A DNA stretch of 64,000 nt from Paralvinella palmiformis (Eukaryota; Annelida; Polychaeta; Terebellida; Alvinellidae), in assembly GCA_025642065.1 (NCBI GenBank), contig JAODUP010000014.1, forward strand, positions 211,001 through 275,000, given 5' to 3'. Positions within the stretch are counted from its first letter, which is position 1. Each line of letters starts with the position of its first letter. Below are positions 45,358-57,297 of the stretch, piece after piece. A program made the translations under genes and the position numbers. Below the pieces are notes generated by a model. It searched no databases. It was given only the letters and a program-made list of their open reading frames with translations, and was not told where the DNA came from.

Positions 45358-48300
45358 ATGGCCAAATTCTACGCTCGGATCGTCTTAACAGCGGCCGTCC
45401 TTTTCGTGTCGTCTGTATTGCTGGTCATCTACGCATCGTGGACGGACAGCGGCGATGGAGCAACATTCGCGGCCGACATAGGTAGAGTAAACTAATAATT
45501 AAATCGGAACACGCCGCGTTAGTCTTTAGTATGATCCAGGATCTGAATTTAACTCGTATATCCCCCCCCCCCTACACGTCGTCATCCGTCAATTATTGAA
45601 TTGGACCCGTTTTCGTTTTAGGAAACTCGGCCCGAGCAGTGATGAGTTCGACCCGCAATGACAATCGGATTAATAGAAGCTATCCTCGTCGAATCACTTT
45701 GGCCACCGACGATAACGGAACTGTGCAGGTTTTCAGTTGGTACGAAACTAAAAAGGCGAAACAGCTGTACGTATGTCTTGAAGTCGTGCTCTCAGATTCA
45801 TTTTAACTTATTTCGTTTTCGGGTCCAGATGTAAATCAGCCAAGTTTATTATTAATGGATATGGGAACGGGGTGAACGGGGCGCCTCCGTGGTCTAACGG
45901 TAGCGTGTTAGATCACAGATCGCTACCACCCGTGTTCGAATCTAGGCGTGGACATATCTGAACGGTGTTTCATCTTCGACATTACCTTTGGAGGTCGCTC
46001 GGCCCATTTAGCCTACCATGTGCACAAACGTGGCCGTAAAACATCAATCATTATGGGGTGAACGTCTAAGTATTGTTTCTAAAGTTTGGAACTCTCATTG
46101 ATAAAGATTAAATTACACTTCTATCAATCACTGGTGTTTCGTATTTGTCAAAATGATACATTCATCTTTGAAGAAGAAGAAAAACAACATCCATTTTCGC
46201 GTTCGACCCAGTCCAGTCTTCTACGGGAACCGTTTTACTGCCATTTGCGAGTCCGCCCTCCAGCCGGGGCGCCTCCGTGGTTTAGCGGTAGTGTCTTGGA
46301 CCACAGATCACCACCACCCGTGTTCGAATCCCGGCGTGGGCATATCTGAAGGTTGTTTCATCTTTGACTTCGCTTCATTACTTTTGGAGGTCGCTCGGCA
46401 TATTTAGCCGACCATGTGCACAAAGGTGGCCGTAAAACATCGATCATCATCATCATCATACGTCATCCAGCCATAATGGTCGGTTATATATATATATATT
46501 TATCATTGAAACAGATGCGCCATGGTTAATTACACGAACACACCACTGCCACAGATGTCGGTTATCATATGTTTCCACGGTAAAGAGAGCATCTCCAATT
46601 TGTTACACACAATACACGGAGTGTTTCAGCGTACACCGTCTCGTTTACTTAAAGAGCTCATTTTAATAGACGACTTCAGCAGAAATGGTACGTATCAGAA
46701 TGAAGTTATGTTATGGTTTGTTGCTTTCTGAACTAGTAAATTGCGCCCCCATTTCCGCTACCGGATACGCCTAAAACCAACCCGAACAGCGAGCCGTCCA
46801 GGAAACCATTTCGCAATAATTCCGTGAGCTACGGTTAATCTTGTACGTTGTTTTTTATGTTTTGCTTTAAACAGATCTCTTCTTCGGTGCTGGCATTATT
46901 TTGCAATGACAACTCCCCCGACGCCCAGATATCCGACGCGACGCCGTTATTTGATCGGATTTAAATCGGCAACTTCCGTTTCGTTTTCAGACGATTTCGG
47001 AGTATTCTTGGAACTGTACGTCGCCGCCATATTCGACAATAAAGTGCGAATACTTCGCAACACCGAGAGACTTGGACTGATACGATCTCGTCTGAAGGGA
47101 ATCAGGGCGGCCACGGGAGTGGTGGTAGTCGTCTTGGACAGTCACGTGGAGGTGCAGCCTGGATGGTGAGTAGAACCACCCAGTCAGCTGACCCAATCAG
47201 TTAGCGAGATGAGTTTATTGCGCGGCTAATTACACGCGCGCGCGCGCGCGCACACACACACACAAACGATCACGGCATATTTCCTTTTTCTTCGTGTTTA
47301 CTTACAACGGGACTGTTAAATTATTTATTACCCACTTTCACCCCCGTCAATTCCTAACCGTCTCACTCGTCGCCGGAGGAGAGCTTTAGCTAGCCGCCGT
47401 CGATACCGCGGTTTAAATATTTAATTCGATATTCTCGAGATTTCTATAGTAAACGAGATGGATTTCGTGGGTCCATTCGATCCAAGTGATCGGGTCTTAC
47501 ACCGAGAAGAGCAGCGAGTCGGTTTACTTTTGGCTTCAGTGAATAGGTATGATCTACGATTCTATCCGAGACCCCGAAAGTGCCATCTATCAGCTGTCCG
47601 GGAAACGGGTCGGTATATTTCGCTGACGTGGAAGGAAGAGAAGCCTGCGGTTAGGAGAATAAATCAAATATAATAGGATTCTCACAATAATCCAGAATGC
47701 TACTTGTCGATTTTTGCCTTTAAAAAATCTATCTCTTTTAGTTATACGTGTCGTTTTAACTTGTACATTGTATTTATATTGCAGATCAATCCCGGTGTTA
47801 GTTTAATTATAGAAAATTATTGCATTCGTTGTTATCTGTCATGTACTGCTTAGCACTCTCTCATAGAAGTGTACTCTATGAATCATACCGTCCCTGATCT
47901 TATAATATTTTGTCCTCATATTTCAGTGTTAATTTATTTCTGTTAATTCCCAAACTTTATGCCCGCAATTAGCTGGTCGTATAGGACCATTTTAACTAGT
48001 TTAATTACCATTTTTCTAACAGGGCAGAACCACTTCTTAGCGAAATTCACGCGAATCCCAAAACGTTGGCGGCAAGTTATATTGATTGGATGGAACGAAA
48101 AGGTAACCAACTGTATGTGTAGTAGATTTGATAAAATGGGCAAATGTTTACTGGCCACGTTAACCATATTATTTGCTAGCGAATAGTTCAGAAGCATCAT
48201 TAAATTAAGGCATAATTTTTATATGTAATTTGCGCTTCAAACCTTCATACCTGTATTTGGTGAATTTCCCCTGGTTACGTGTCGCAGGTGTGACCAGAGC

Positions 48301-51300
48301 CGAGGCTAAAGCAAGCCATATAACCTTCGCTTAAATGTTCACTTAAATGTTCGCTTAAATTAAAATATAAACCTGCAAAATACCTGCTGCTCTTACGCTT
48401 TGCTGGATGTCATTGAGTTAACTATTTTATTCAATTTTTTTTTTGGCCAAAAGGAGGCACATGGAAATACCGTCATGGTGGCACGACGTGGAAAACGTAT
48501 TTTGATTGGACGTTTGTGTTTGGTTGGCAAACAATGGCCGAGGCGGAGGTCAAGGCCATGAAGAGTTTAATTGAACCAATTAGGTGAGTTTATACAATGT
48601 TTGTTTTCTCCATTTGATGTAAAACGATCTGTAGCACATTCACGCTTTTCATGGGGGGGGCGCCTCCGTGGTCTAACTGGTAGCCCGTTAGACCACGGAT
48701 CACTACCACCCGAGTTCGAATCTCGGCGCGGGCATATCTGAAGGTTGGTTCATCTTTGACTTCGCTTCATTACCTTTGGAGGTCGCTCGGCCCATTTAGC
48801 CTACATGTGTACAAAAGTGGCCATAAAACATCAATCATCATCATCGCTATCAAGGATAAACTATTATAGGTAGATTTTTTTTAGACTGGGATTTTTACAA
48901 AGAATCAATAATCTATGAATTACATAGTTTCAATATAATTACTATCGTATACGAGATAATATACTAGCTGTACAAATACAATGTTTCTCATACATAGACA
49001 TCGCAGACAATTAACTTGTTATGGCATACTGTACTGTATATCTTCATTTTGTAGTATCAAAAGCTATTTTATTGATGTTACTCAATATCATGTCTCCGAG
49101 TACTGATATCGGCAACACAGTAGCCATTTCGCGAGTTATAAATACTATCTCCACTCTGTTTATTTATCACGCAGGGCACCTGTCATTATTGGCACAATAT
49201 TTGCCATAAGGAAGGATTACTTCTTTGAAGTCGGGGCTTTTGACGAAGACATGCAACTATGGGGAGGAGAGAATCTTGATCTCCCCGTCAGGGTAAGTTA
49301 ACAGTAAAATGATGATAAGTGTAAAATTTATAATGATTTCGTCGCTTAATTCCCGAACAGTACAACAATCATATGGATTTTTAATAGAATTATGGCCGCC
49401 TGACGTTTGATGACTGCGTTCTGGCAACAACACGTTCTTCGTCTGATTTTGTACTCTAGGTATGGCTGTGCGGAGGTCGAGTGGTCAATGTTCCCTGTTC
49501 ACGTGCCGGCCACATGGAGAATTTGGGAAACAGGAATTATCGCCTCAGCCCCGAATGGGACCTGAACAAGAACAGGAACTACAAAAGATTTGCCGAAGTG
49601 TGGGCCGGCGAATTTAAGAAATATTTCTATATGTACACACCGAACGCCCAGGTATGAAATTTATCATTGTAATGGCTGGTATCGTAAGGGGATTGTAGGC
49701 GTGCTTCGAGATACGTAGTTTATATATTTAGCTTTTAATCAAATATCTGTTCCTTGTATTCGAAGACATGCATATTCTTTGTGTGTGTGTGCGCGCGCGC
49801 GCGCGTGCGTAAGCGTTGCATATAAATCCACTAAGGAACATGTGGCATACAAAACCTGTAATGAGAACTATATAATTATAGTTATCTTGTTTTGTGTATC
49901 CATCTCGGAAATACCGAGTTTTTTTGTGTGTACCCAGTGCGTTTCTTTAAAGGTTTATGGAGTATGTATCGTTTTGCGTCCTCTAAAATAGAACTGTTTG
50001 AACATTTTCCAAATAGGACGATTGACGTTTTATGGCCACTTTTGTGCACGTGGTAGGCTAAATGGGCCGAGCGACCTCCAAAGGTAATGAATCGAAGTCA
50101 AAGATGAAACACCCTTCAGATATGCCCACGCCGAGATTCGAACACCGGTGGCAGCGAGTGACCTATGGGCCAACGCGCTACCGCTACACCGCGGAGGCGC
50201 CCTCTGTGTCTAAATAAAGTATACTGATTAATTATGTTATTGATTAATAAGGATGCTTACATTTCAGGCTGCAGACGAAGGCAACACCAGTGAAAGAATG
50301 AAGCTACATTCAGTTTGCACTAAAAACTTCAGCTGGTATCTGCAGGAAGTATTTCCGGAGCTCGGTATGCCGGACAGAGACAGTTTGGCGTGGGGCTATG
50401 TACGATTATTTTGATGGATTTTCGTTTCAGCGTGGAATTCTTACTTAATTAATGTTCGATACAGCAATTTCCAATATCCGTTTTGCTTATTCCTAGCTTA
50501 AAAATCAAGGTTCCGGGGATTGTCTTGATACGAGACAGAGTTCTGTTCCCGGTCAGGCCGAATGCGGACCAGGAACAAGCACTCAGGTGAGAAGCTACCT
50601 GGTGATAATTATAAGAAAGAAAACGAAGATATTTATATACTAAATATTAATTGGGATTATTGGGTGTATATTTAATTAACTGAAATAGCACGATATGTTG
50701 TTAGACTAAGGATGACATATTTTATGATAGGGCTGACTTCAGAAGAATATCATACGACCTATATTAATTCTCACCTACTGGTTTATATTCAGGCCGTATA
50801 TTGGAGCAAATGGTTTCATCTGCGTTTTCCGATCCATTTGCTAAATTACAACGACAAGCCACCACCAGGAATGACTCAACCTGGCCTCTACATGGCCGAA
50901 TATATATCACTGCATAACACAGACTATGGATCAAAATATTTCCACGCGAAGGTGAGCGGTTTTCATTTACTTCCCCGTGATACATTATTGGCCGTCGTAA
51001 TCTACTAGAACGGGACAAAGCAGTTGCTACTATAGGCGTGATCAGTGAAATAACCAATAAAATGTTTTAACAAACCCCGAAACAACATCGTATGACTTGG
51101 CATTAATTTACGTTAAGATGATAAGATAGCGAACATCATGGACAACTTCTTTTACAGGATGGGCCGATAATTGAGGTGACTGAGAACAAATGTCTCGATG
51201 GAAGCATTCCAAATCAGCTCTACTTTGCGACGTGCAAGAACAATTCAGCATTCCAAAATTGGCGCTTTCAGCATTACACAGACCTGTATAGTGCGCTAAT

Positions 51301-51424
51301 GAATAAAAACTCTACGGATCCTCAGATAAAGAAACGACAAGATAAATATTCCGAGTTTTATGAACGCGTCGTTCCAGGATTGAGAAGCCCTCTGCCGTTG
51401 AGAACTGTGAGATCACACAGATAG
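45358..51424 (+). CDS. Divergent polypeptide N-acetylgalactosaminyltransferase (GALNT family), 12 exons
   Basis: Exons: 45358-45481, 45622-45766, 46515-46687, 46991-47165, 48023-48102, 48454-48583, 49175-49292, 49460-49651, 50268-50399, 50497-50586, 50793-50951, 51158-51424; 1785 nt, 594 residues, all GT-AG and in frame. Residues 8-25 are one hydrophobic segment after a 7-residue basic tail: a type II Golgi anchor. The GT-A domain has [24 protein letters not shown], the metal motif D197-S-H199, [17 protein letters not shown] (305-312) and CGG...CSRAGH with H333, matching the three metal ligands of the family. From residue 424 a ricin-type lectin region follows, with two CLD motifs (432-434, 518-520) and FQNWRF. 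Family enzymes start mucin-type O-glycosylation by moving GalNAc from UDP-GalNAc to Ser/Thr. Divergent points: DSHVEV and CSRAGHMEN instead of the usual GHVFR-type segment. Introns 2, 6 and 8 carry four SINEs. I cannot assign an orthologue number. Confidence 0.93.
45879..46054 (+). repeat. SINE family 1 copy in GalNAc-transferase intron 2
   Basis: Flanked by GGGGTGAACG at 45869-45878 and 46055-46064, a perfect 10-base target duplication. A small internal deletion removes part of the CTTTGACTTCGCTT word. Confidence 0.9.
46266..46460 (+). repeat. SINE family 1 copy in GalNAc-transferase intron 2
   Basis: Second copy in the same intron and orientation. Flanks CGCCCTCCAGCC and CGTCATCCAGCC resemble a duplication with two changes. 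It ends about 54 bases before exon 3. Confidence 0.9.
48654..48845 (+). repeat. SINE family 1 copy in GalNAc-transferase intron 6
   Basis: Full-length, sense to the gene, starting in a G run and ending in an ATC repeat about 330 bases before exon 7. Confidence 0.88.
50017..50202 (-). repeat. SINE family 1 copy in GalNAc-transferase intron 8
   Basis: Full-length, antisense to the gene; its tRNA-like head ends about 65 bases before exon 9. Confidence 0.88.
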
Positions 51425-51972
51425 CGGATATAGATATGAACAATCACTGCCTAAATATGATGTTTATCTGCAGGAAATGATCTTTCGGGGCACCATTTCT
51501 CAGCGTTCCGAGCCATAAACTGGCGAACGCAAAAAGGAAGTGGTTACAATGCATCGCTTGGGCGCGCCAATTTACCAGGAGTAAGTGCTAAAGGGTCACG
51601 GGATATCTGCTTGTTGTCGTGGGCTTCAGAGAAACAACATGGAATTAGATGTCATCAATTTAAGTGCTTGAAGATGTCGCATTTCAGAATGTGCTTTTCA
51701 AAATATGACCCTGGTGCAAATTGATAAATCAGCGGCATCTACGAATATTTAACAACTAAAGTGGATAATAGCTGTACACTTATTTGTTTAGAGATCTATC
51801 TTGTTCGGTTACTGGAGTTCGCTTTCAAAATGATCCCCAAATCCAATTGGGTTTGATTTCACCGTCTACTTAAAAAGGCATTTTGGCATAGGTACATTTT
51901 AGATAGGTGATTTATTTTTATGATAAATCTCGAGAATTAATATAAGAATATACAGTAGCCTAATTGTTTCAG

Positions 51973-52362
51973 TGATGGCGCAGTTAGTTAGAGCGTGGGA
52001 CTTGTAGCCGAAGGGGTCGCCGGTTCGAGTCTCCGGGAGCTGCAATACCGTCATGTGGCGACTGGATCATTCATCCGTAAAAATGAGAACCTGACACAGG
52101 ACGTGATGGGTCACAGTTAGTTACATGTTCGTTTCTGATGTTGGCAAGATATGTGCTTTCACGCTGGGCCCGTACACACGTTAATATGTGTTTGAGTATC
52201 GGTTTGCGCCTATAATGGCAGCATGCGTTGTATGCTCCGTTGGGAGTTGAGATGTGTGCTGGGTGGAAACAGGTCCGAGTCGGGGATAATAATACTGTAT
52301 AGCGCCTCATAACAGGGTTGCCTGGTTCTGGCACTATATATATAAACATGCATTATTATTAA
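51973..52362 (+). repeat. SINE family 2 copy (tRNA-derived, LINE-like tail), long variant
   Basis: The tRNA-like head has an A box (GGCGCAGTTAGTTAGAGCGTG) and a B box (GGTTCGAGTC). The middle contains GCAGCATGCGTTGTATGCTC and the tail contains GATAATAATACTGTATAGCG, ending in ATTATTATTAA. About 90 bases in the middle are absent from the copy at 60133. Confidence 0.85.
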
Positions 52363-52894
52363 ACATCAGTTAAAAACTAACCTTTTGCCGTTTACTTCGT
52401 ATGATAACTAAATATTTTGTAAATTAGAGATGGCTGTTAAATAGCTTCATAAAATATATAGTCCATATGCATGCAATTGAGTTAGCTCCACAATTCGTTA
52501 TGTACGAATGTCACACACAGCGTTAGACGTATTTGCAAGATTACTATTTATTAATATAATTATTAGAGTAACTGATGGACCTGCACAAATCATTGGGACC
52601 ATATTTTTGACGTCTTTGAAGTACACTTACACCAATTTTATTTTATGTTTTTATTCGTTTGAAACGGATAATTAAGTAATAAGCAGAGGAGGCATACGAT
52701 ACCAAAGCTGTAATTTCAAAAACAAAGGTGTCTTAGCGACGCGCAACATGATTGCGATAAAAATAATAGGAAAGGTGTTATTTTTAATAACCTGCAAACA
52801 AAGGCTACTTGTTCTATTAGTATTACATTCACTGTCACGAAATTCAGTTTCGAGCTATCGGTCATTTTACGTGTATTTTTAAAACGCCCGCTAG

Positions 52895-53010
52895 TCGCCA
52901 TTATTTTGGCGACGCCCGATGTCGGGACGGCGTTGTTCATCGACTGTGACGTCACTATAATTGCGCCTATTTCGGTGGGTATGATATATCGCATGCGCTG
53001 TTGCGGCTAT
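52895..53010. promoter_or_regulatory. CpG-rich segment with CRE and NRF1-like sites
   Basis: Contains the palindromic CRE GTGACGTCAC (52946-52955), GCATGCGC (52991-52998) and CGCCATTATTTTGGCG. These are typical of ubiquitous CpG promoters, but no gene with a recognisable product begins nearby. Confidence 0.3.
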
Positions 53011-53724
53011 TTTATTTTGATCACCGTACTCGGTCGGTGATCAAACGCACGCCGAACGTGCCAGTCGAATTGTAGCCTTTAAGCGCGACTTACTACCGTT
53101 ATTATTATTATAGTTGTGCGCCACCACTAAACGCCAATCCTAGATTATAACATGCACTACTAGCCTGTCAGATACGAGACATCGTATAACCCTGACGCGA
53201 AAGGGAATTTATTGAGAGCGCCCAGTACATCGAACACCATACACACTAACCGCTCGAACGATAGGGATCCCAAGACCTACAGGACCACCGCCAAGACATC
53301 GGAGATCTATTGTCGAAGAAGGGCGAACATTGTTGTTATGCTGAGAACGTGTCGAGCCACACTGGCGTTGTACACAATGGGCTTGTTTTTTTTCTTGTTG
53401 TTTTTTCCTGTATTGTTCTGTAACAATCGAATACATTATATAAATGCGTGTACATTTTTATCACAGCTCGAGTTTTTGTTCGTATAGATCCGGGTTAGAG
53501 CGTGGTTTGGATGCCGGTCTAAGTTCCCGAATTAGCATTAACTAGATTTTTATCACAATCACTGAGCAAACTGAACATGGAGGTGATAACTCAACAAAAT
53601 TACAGATGGTCGCTCGTGATGGTATGGAGAAAATAAATATTGAGCAATATTTGTAACGTTCTACAATGCAAAAATATATTTAAAAAGTAGAATATTACAA
53701 TTATGGCTAATCGCATCGGTGGAT

Positions 53725-53835
53725 ATCGCACTCACTACCCCCGCGTTCGAATCTCGGCGTGGGCATATCCGAGGGGTGTTTCATTTTTGACCTCGCTTCA
53801 AGTGCACAAAAGCGGCCGTAAAACACCAATCATCT
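53725..53835 (+). repeat. SINE family 1 copy, 5'-truncated with an internal deletion
   Basis: Begins at the B-box half of the head (GTTCGAATCTCGGCGTGGGCA) and jumps from CCTCGCTTCA directly to GTGCACAAAAG, losing about 50 body bases. Confidence 0.8.
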
Positions 53836-54650
53836 AGGTTATTTATTACCAAACATACGAACTTTTGTCGCCGGTGATGCATGATTTTGGCGTAACAGCG
53901 ATGCCCAAACCGGCGACAGGTGGCACTACTTCTATTTCGACTTCGGTCAGAACTAGCTAAAGTCTAACAGTATCCAGAAACCAAAGTTCACCGGAATTCC
54001 TCGTCTTATTGTAGGTATTCAGCTGATGTGGATCGCACCCCCAACACACACAATACACGGAATCGTTACTTGCCTTTCGGTATGAATTTGCGAAAAATTA
54101 CTGGTTGCTGCTGCACACTCGCAGTTGGTCATTGTCTATCGCTGATGGACAAATTAATTACTAAAACACGTCACGTGCAACGAGGTCAAACTAATTATAA
54201 TGCATGCTCGGACCATTCTGTCGCCTAATTATATTGATTTTACAGCAACTTTAATGAGTTTAGAGTCTAGCCGTTATTCGTGCCTTTTTAATTAAACCGA
54301 TCGATCTATAATTCGATTTATAATTATAGTACTTTCGTGTTCCACATGTTACGTCATTGAGAATATGTTACGCGGGTAAATGGATAATTTGCCATCGTTA
54401 CCCGAGCTGGACAGGCAGGAATAGCTCAATTCATGTTAGGAGAAAATCAATACTAAAACTGTTTTATCTGTAGGGGATAAATTAACATTTATTTTTCAAC
54501 ATTTACCCCGTTTAATATCAATTATTTATATAGTATTTGTGCTGTGTAGATACATATATTAAAATTATTTTTGGGGAGAGAACAGTAACGCAGTGGAGTT
54601 CATCTGTTATTATATTCACGATTGACTGACCAGTAAAAAGTATTACGTTT

Positions 54651-54687
<37 letters not shown>

Positions 54688-55161
54688 TTCCAACGTAGAG
54701 GCTGTGCTGAATAAGTGACAGCCTGAGGATTCTCCCCGAACAACAAAACAAAACAAACCTATATATTACTCCATCTGATCACTCGTTGATGAACTTTGCA
54801 TCGTACCCGGACTATGAGTTTGACCAACACCTTCACTAGGTGCGCCACTGAGCTAGATTCTGTTCGAAGAGATTTAGGCAATAGAAGTTTTGCAATTATT
54901 GATAATATTATTATTACTTGAATTTTTTTTGTTATGTCAGCTGTACGTGCGCGCGCGCGTGTTAAAATATATTACCCTTCTTTTTTTGGCTATTGAACTT
55001 AGAAGTATGGCTAAGCAGATACAATCTAATGAACCGAACTCTTCAAACTAATTTAATTCTTAATTATTGCATAATTAAGAGTCAAAGCTACTACTCTTCT
55101 AGACAGTGAGTGACTTAATAATTAGTGATTCTCCCTTCGCGACAGATTTGAATAAAACGTG

Positions 55162-55197
<36 letters not shown>

Positions 55198-55367
55198 TTG
55201 TCTATTATTAGTTTGTTTGTGTATCTGCTATTTCCCCCCCACTTCTTTCAATGGATTACATTAAATACACGTATTGTGTTTTATTAACTGTGTATCACGT
55301 TTAAAACAAACATTGAGGCGTACGCTCTTAAGCAAAGCGGATCACGTTTATGGATAGATAAATCAGC
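53836..55367. other. Intergenic downstream of the ASB-type gene
   Basis: AT-rich with TA arrays at about 54655-54682 and 55165-55192, one SINE family 3 end fragment and no supported gene. Confidence 0.35.
54691..54758 (+). repeat. SINE family 3 fragment, 3' end with AC-rich tail
   Basis: Holds GAGGCTGTGCTGAATAAGTG and GATTCTCCCCGAACAACAAA, then AACAAAACAAAC: the terminal 70 bases and the A-rich tail of the family. Confidence 0.75.
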
Positions 55368-55373
55368 TTTATT
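55368..55373 (-). terminator. Candidate polyadenylation signal AATAAA
   Basis: Minus-strand AATAAA about 370 bases beyond the stop of the ASB-type frame. Orientation and distance fit, but it is an unverified hexamer in AT-rich DNA. Confidence 0.35.
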
Positions 55374-55740
55374 AATGAAATACTTCCATACCAAGGTGCT
55401 CGAGTGCGTATTGTCTTGGGCGACCATTTGCTTGCACAGCTGCGCGTGCACACACGTAATCTACGCGTAAGTAGATTCCATACAATATATGCAGTTACGC
55501 GTTCAGCTGCTTTGTCGTCATACCACGAATGGCGTAAAACTATTTGCGACATTGGCACGATACTTTAATAAAAGTACGTTTGTTGCTAGGGACGCGAAGC
55601 AGAAATATATATACTGGACACCATCAAAAAAACAATATCAGCAAACAAACAGGTCGCTTAAAAATATCACTAGCGTTCGGGGCTTTTGTCTTCAAAAACA
55701 AAACGATTGGCTATCATCATTATCGATGATAATACTCCGA

Positions 55741-57150
55741 TTATTCCTCAGTCTGTGGATCATCTATGTCACCGAGCAGCAGATATTGTTGCAGTTCAGA
55801 AGGAAGACACTTCAGTTTGGACACGGCATGAAATACATTCGGGTGAACGCGAGAACGGATGCATAGCCTGGATAAATGTTTCAGTGGCTTCAGCGACGTT
55901 GCATATTTCAAGTAGGGATTAAAGTCCAAGTTGTATTTGAGCCTGAAGTGTAGAACCTGCTGAACGGAGAAGCCGTATCCGGCTATCATCAGATGCTCCA
56001 TCAGCGGGTATCTTTTGAGATCTGGTCCACCGCATATCGGCGGTAAATATTGCATAATGTCATTAACCACGTGATCCAGAACGCTGCTGCGATTGGCGGA
56101 TTTTATCATCACCGTTGCGCCATCCAGTGTAAGCAACTGTCCGGCCCTGTACTGAGCATCCGGGTTCTGACAGTCGAACCAGTCCGCTCGCCAATCTTGG
56201 ACAAACGCCAACTTTAGACTCTGCAGACTAGTTGAGGAATCAACGGTTACTTCGCCGGGTGAGGACGGTAACGTATATTCGCCTTCGGTTTCAGTGCTCA
56301 TTCTTTCCCAGATGTCTACCGTCTGACGGTAGTCCGCGTTCGGGACAATAGTCGGGATAAACTGTGCTTTCCAGAAGTTTTCCGGGTCTACGCCCTTCAT
56401 TAACAGGTCTTTGAGGAAATCTGTCTTGTCAAACCATACGGCTGCTTGCAGGAGTAGGCCGCTCAATCGGAAGTTGTCATCGGACTCCAGGTTCGGGATC
56501 AGTTCGGATATCTCGCGCAATTTCTTCTCGTTCTTCATCAGATGCAGTATGACCATGTGCAGACAAGGGCCCTTTGCTCCCGTGCGCAACAGACGTTTGG
56601 CTTCCTCCGGGAGAACGAAGTCGCCATCGTTCGGATGAGCATTAGGGAAGATATCCGGACAGAAGTGGTAGTGCAAGATATCACTTTCCGACGGCAAGAA
56701 CTTCTTTAGAAGGACGTCCAGGGCGGTTTCTTTGTCTTTATTCGGCGTGTTCACTTCTACGCCGCAATCCAGAAGGTAGTCGATTAGATGAAACTGGCCA
56801 CTACGAATGGCTAACGTCAGCGCCGGATCTCCTTTTTTGTTCAGCGGTTGAGATAACAGCCACAATTTGTACGAACCGCCATTCCGCTGATGGCTATCCG
56901 TAAGTGCTGATGCCGACAGCGCAGTTTCGCAGTGCCCTCTGGTGACGGCATTCCGTGCGAAATTAGTCTCCAGCTCGGAAAGAACACATCGGAGTTGGCT
57001 AAGTTCGCCACCAGTAATGGCAGCCTTCAGTGGTGCCTTGGGAAAACTGGAGTTGCCCATAGTTATCGGAGTACGTAACCCGTTTAGGACCGGCACAGGC
57101 ACTCGTTCGACAGGCGGCTTACATCTGGCAAAGAAATAAATGGAGGCCAT
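55741..57150 (-). CDS. Ankyrin-repeat and SOCS-box (ASB-type) protein, large terminal exon
   Basis: One uninterrupted minus-strand frame of 469 residues. Ankyrin-like helices are visible at residues 38-58 (APLKAAITGGELSQL), 107-134 (DPALTLAIRSGQ...DCGVEVN) and 228-255 (LSGLLLQAAVWFDKTDFLKDLLMKGVDP). The C-terminus from residue 419 reads as a SOCS box: SLKPLKHLSRLCIR (elongin B/C-binding BC box) and LKCLPSELQQYLLL (cullin-5 box). ASB proteins are substrate receptors of CUL5-RING ubiquitin ligases; the substrate here is unknown. The Cys normally found in the BC box is Ser427. The N-terminus is uncertain: the first 24 bases after the ATG are pyrimidine-rich and end in GCCAG, so the real coding exon may begin near 57124 after a splice site, with earlier exons upstream. 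Another in-frame Met is residue 31. The middle region (150-400) is not recognised. Confidence 0.8.
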   Translation of the reverse strand: MASIYFFARCKPPVERVPVPVLNGLRTPITMGNSSFPKAPLKAAITGGELSQLRCVLSELETNFARNAVTRGHCETALSASALTDSHQRNGGSYKLWLLSQPLNKKGDPALTLAIRSGQFHLIDYLLDCGVEVNTPNKDKETALDVLLKKFLPSESDILHYHFCPDIFPNAHPNDGDFVLPEEAKRLLRTGAKGPCLHMVILHLMKNEKKLREISELIPNLESDDNFRLSGLLLQAAVWFDKTDFLKDLLMKGVDPENFWKAQFIPTIVPNADYRQTVDIWERMSTETEGEYTLPSSPGEVTVDSSTSLQSLKLAFVQDWRADWFDCQNPDAQYRAGQLLTLDGATVMIKSANRSSVLDHVVNDIMQYLPPICGGPDLKRYPLMEHLMIAGYGFSVQQVLHFRLKYNLDFNPYLKYATSLKPLKHLSRLCIRSRVHPNVFHAVSKLKCLPSELQQYLLLGDIDDPQTEE

Positions 57151-57223
57151 TCAGCAACAGAACTAATAAAGGATACATATCGGCGGGCGCCTTTAGGCTA
57201 AATCCAGTAATCACAAAGTTCGT

Positions 57224-57242
57224 TCTCTCTCTCTCTCTCTCG

Positions 57243-57275
<33 letters not shown>

Positions 57276-57297
57276 CTCTCTCTCTCTCTCTCTCTCA
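57224..57297. repeat. CT-CA-CT compound microsatellite upstream of the ASB-type frame
   Basis: CT array, then CA array, then CT array. It lies about 75 bases before the assigned ATG and would be intronic if the splice acceptor near 57124 is real. Confidence 0.9.

Noticed and set aside
46153..46407. 84-residue frame between GalNAc-transferase exons 2 and 3
   Set aside because: Mostly SINE family 1 sequence and incompatible with the exon chain.
53212..53487. 91-residue frame with a Phe/Leu-rich segment
   Set aside because: No recognisable family, short, and the hydrophobic part comes from T-rich DNA; mentioned only as a possibility in the promoter finding.
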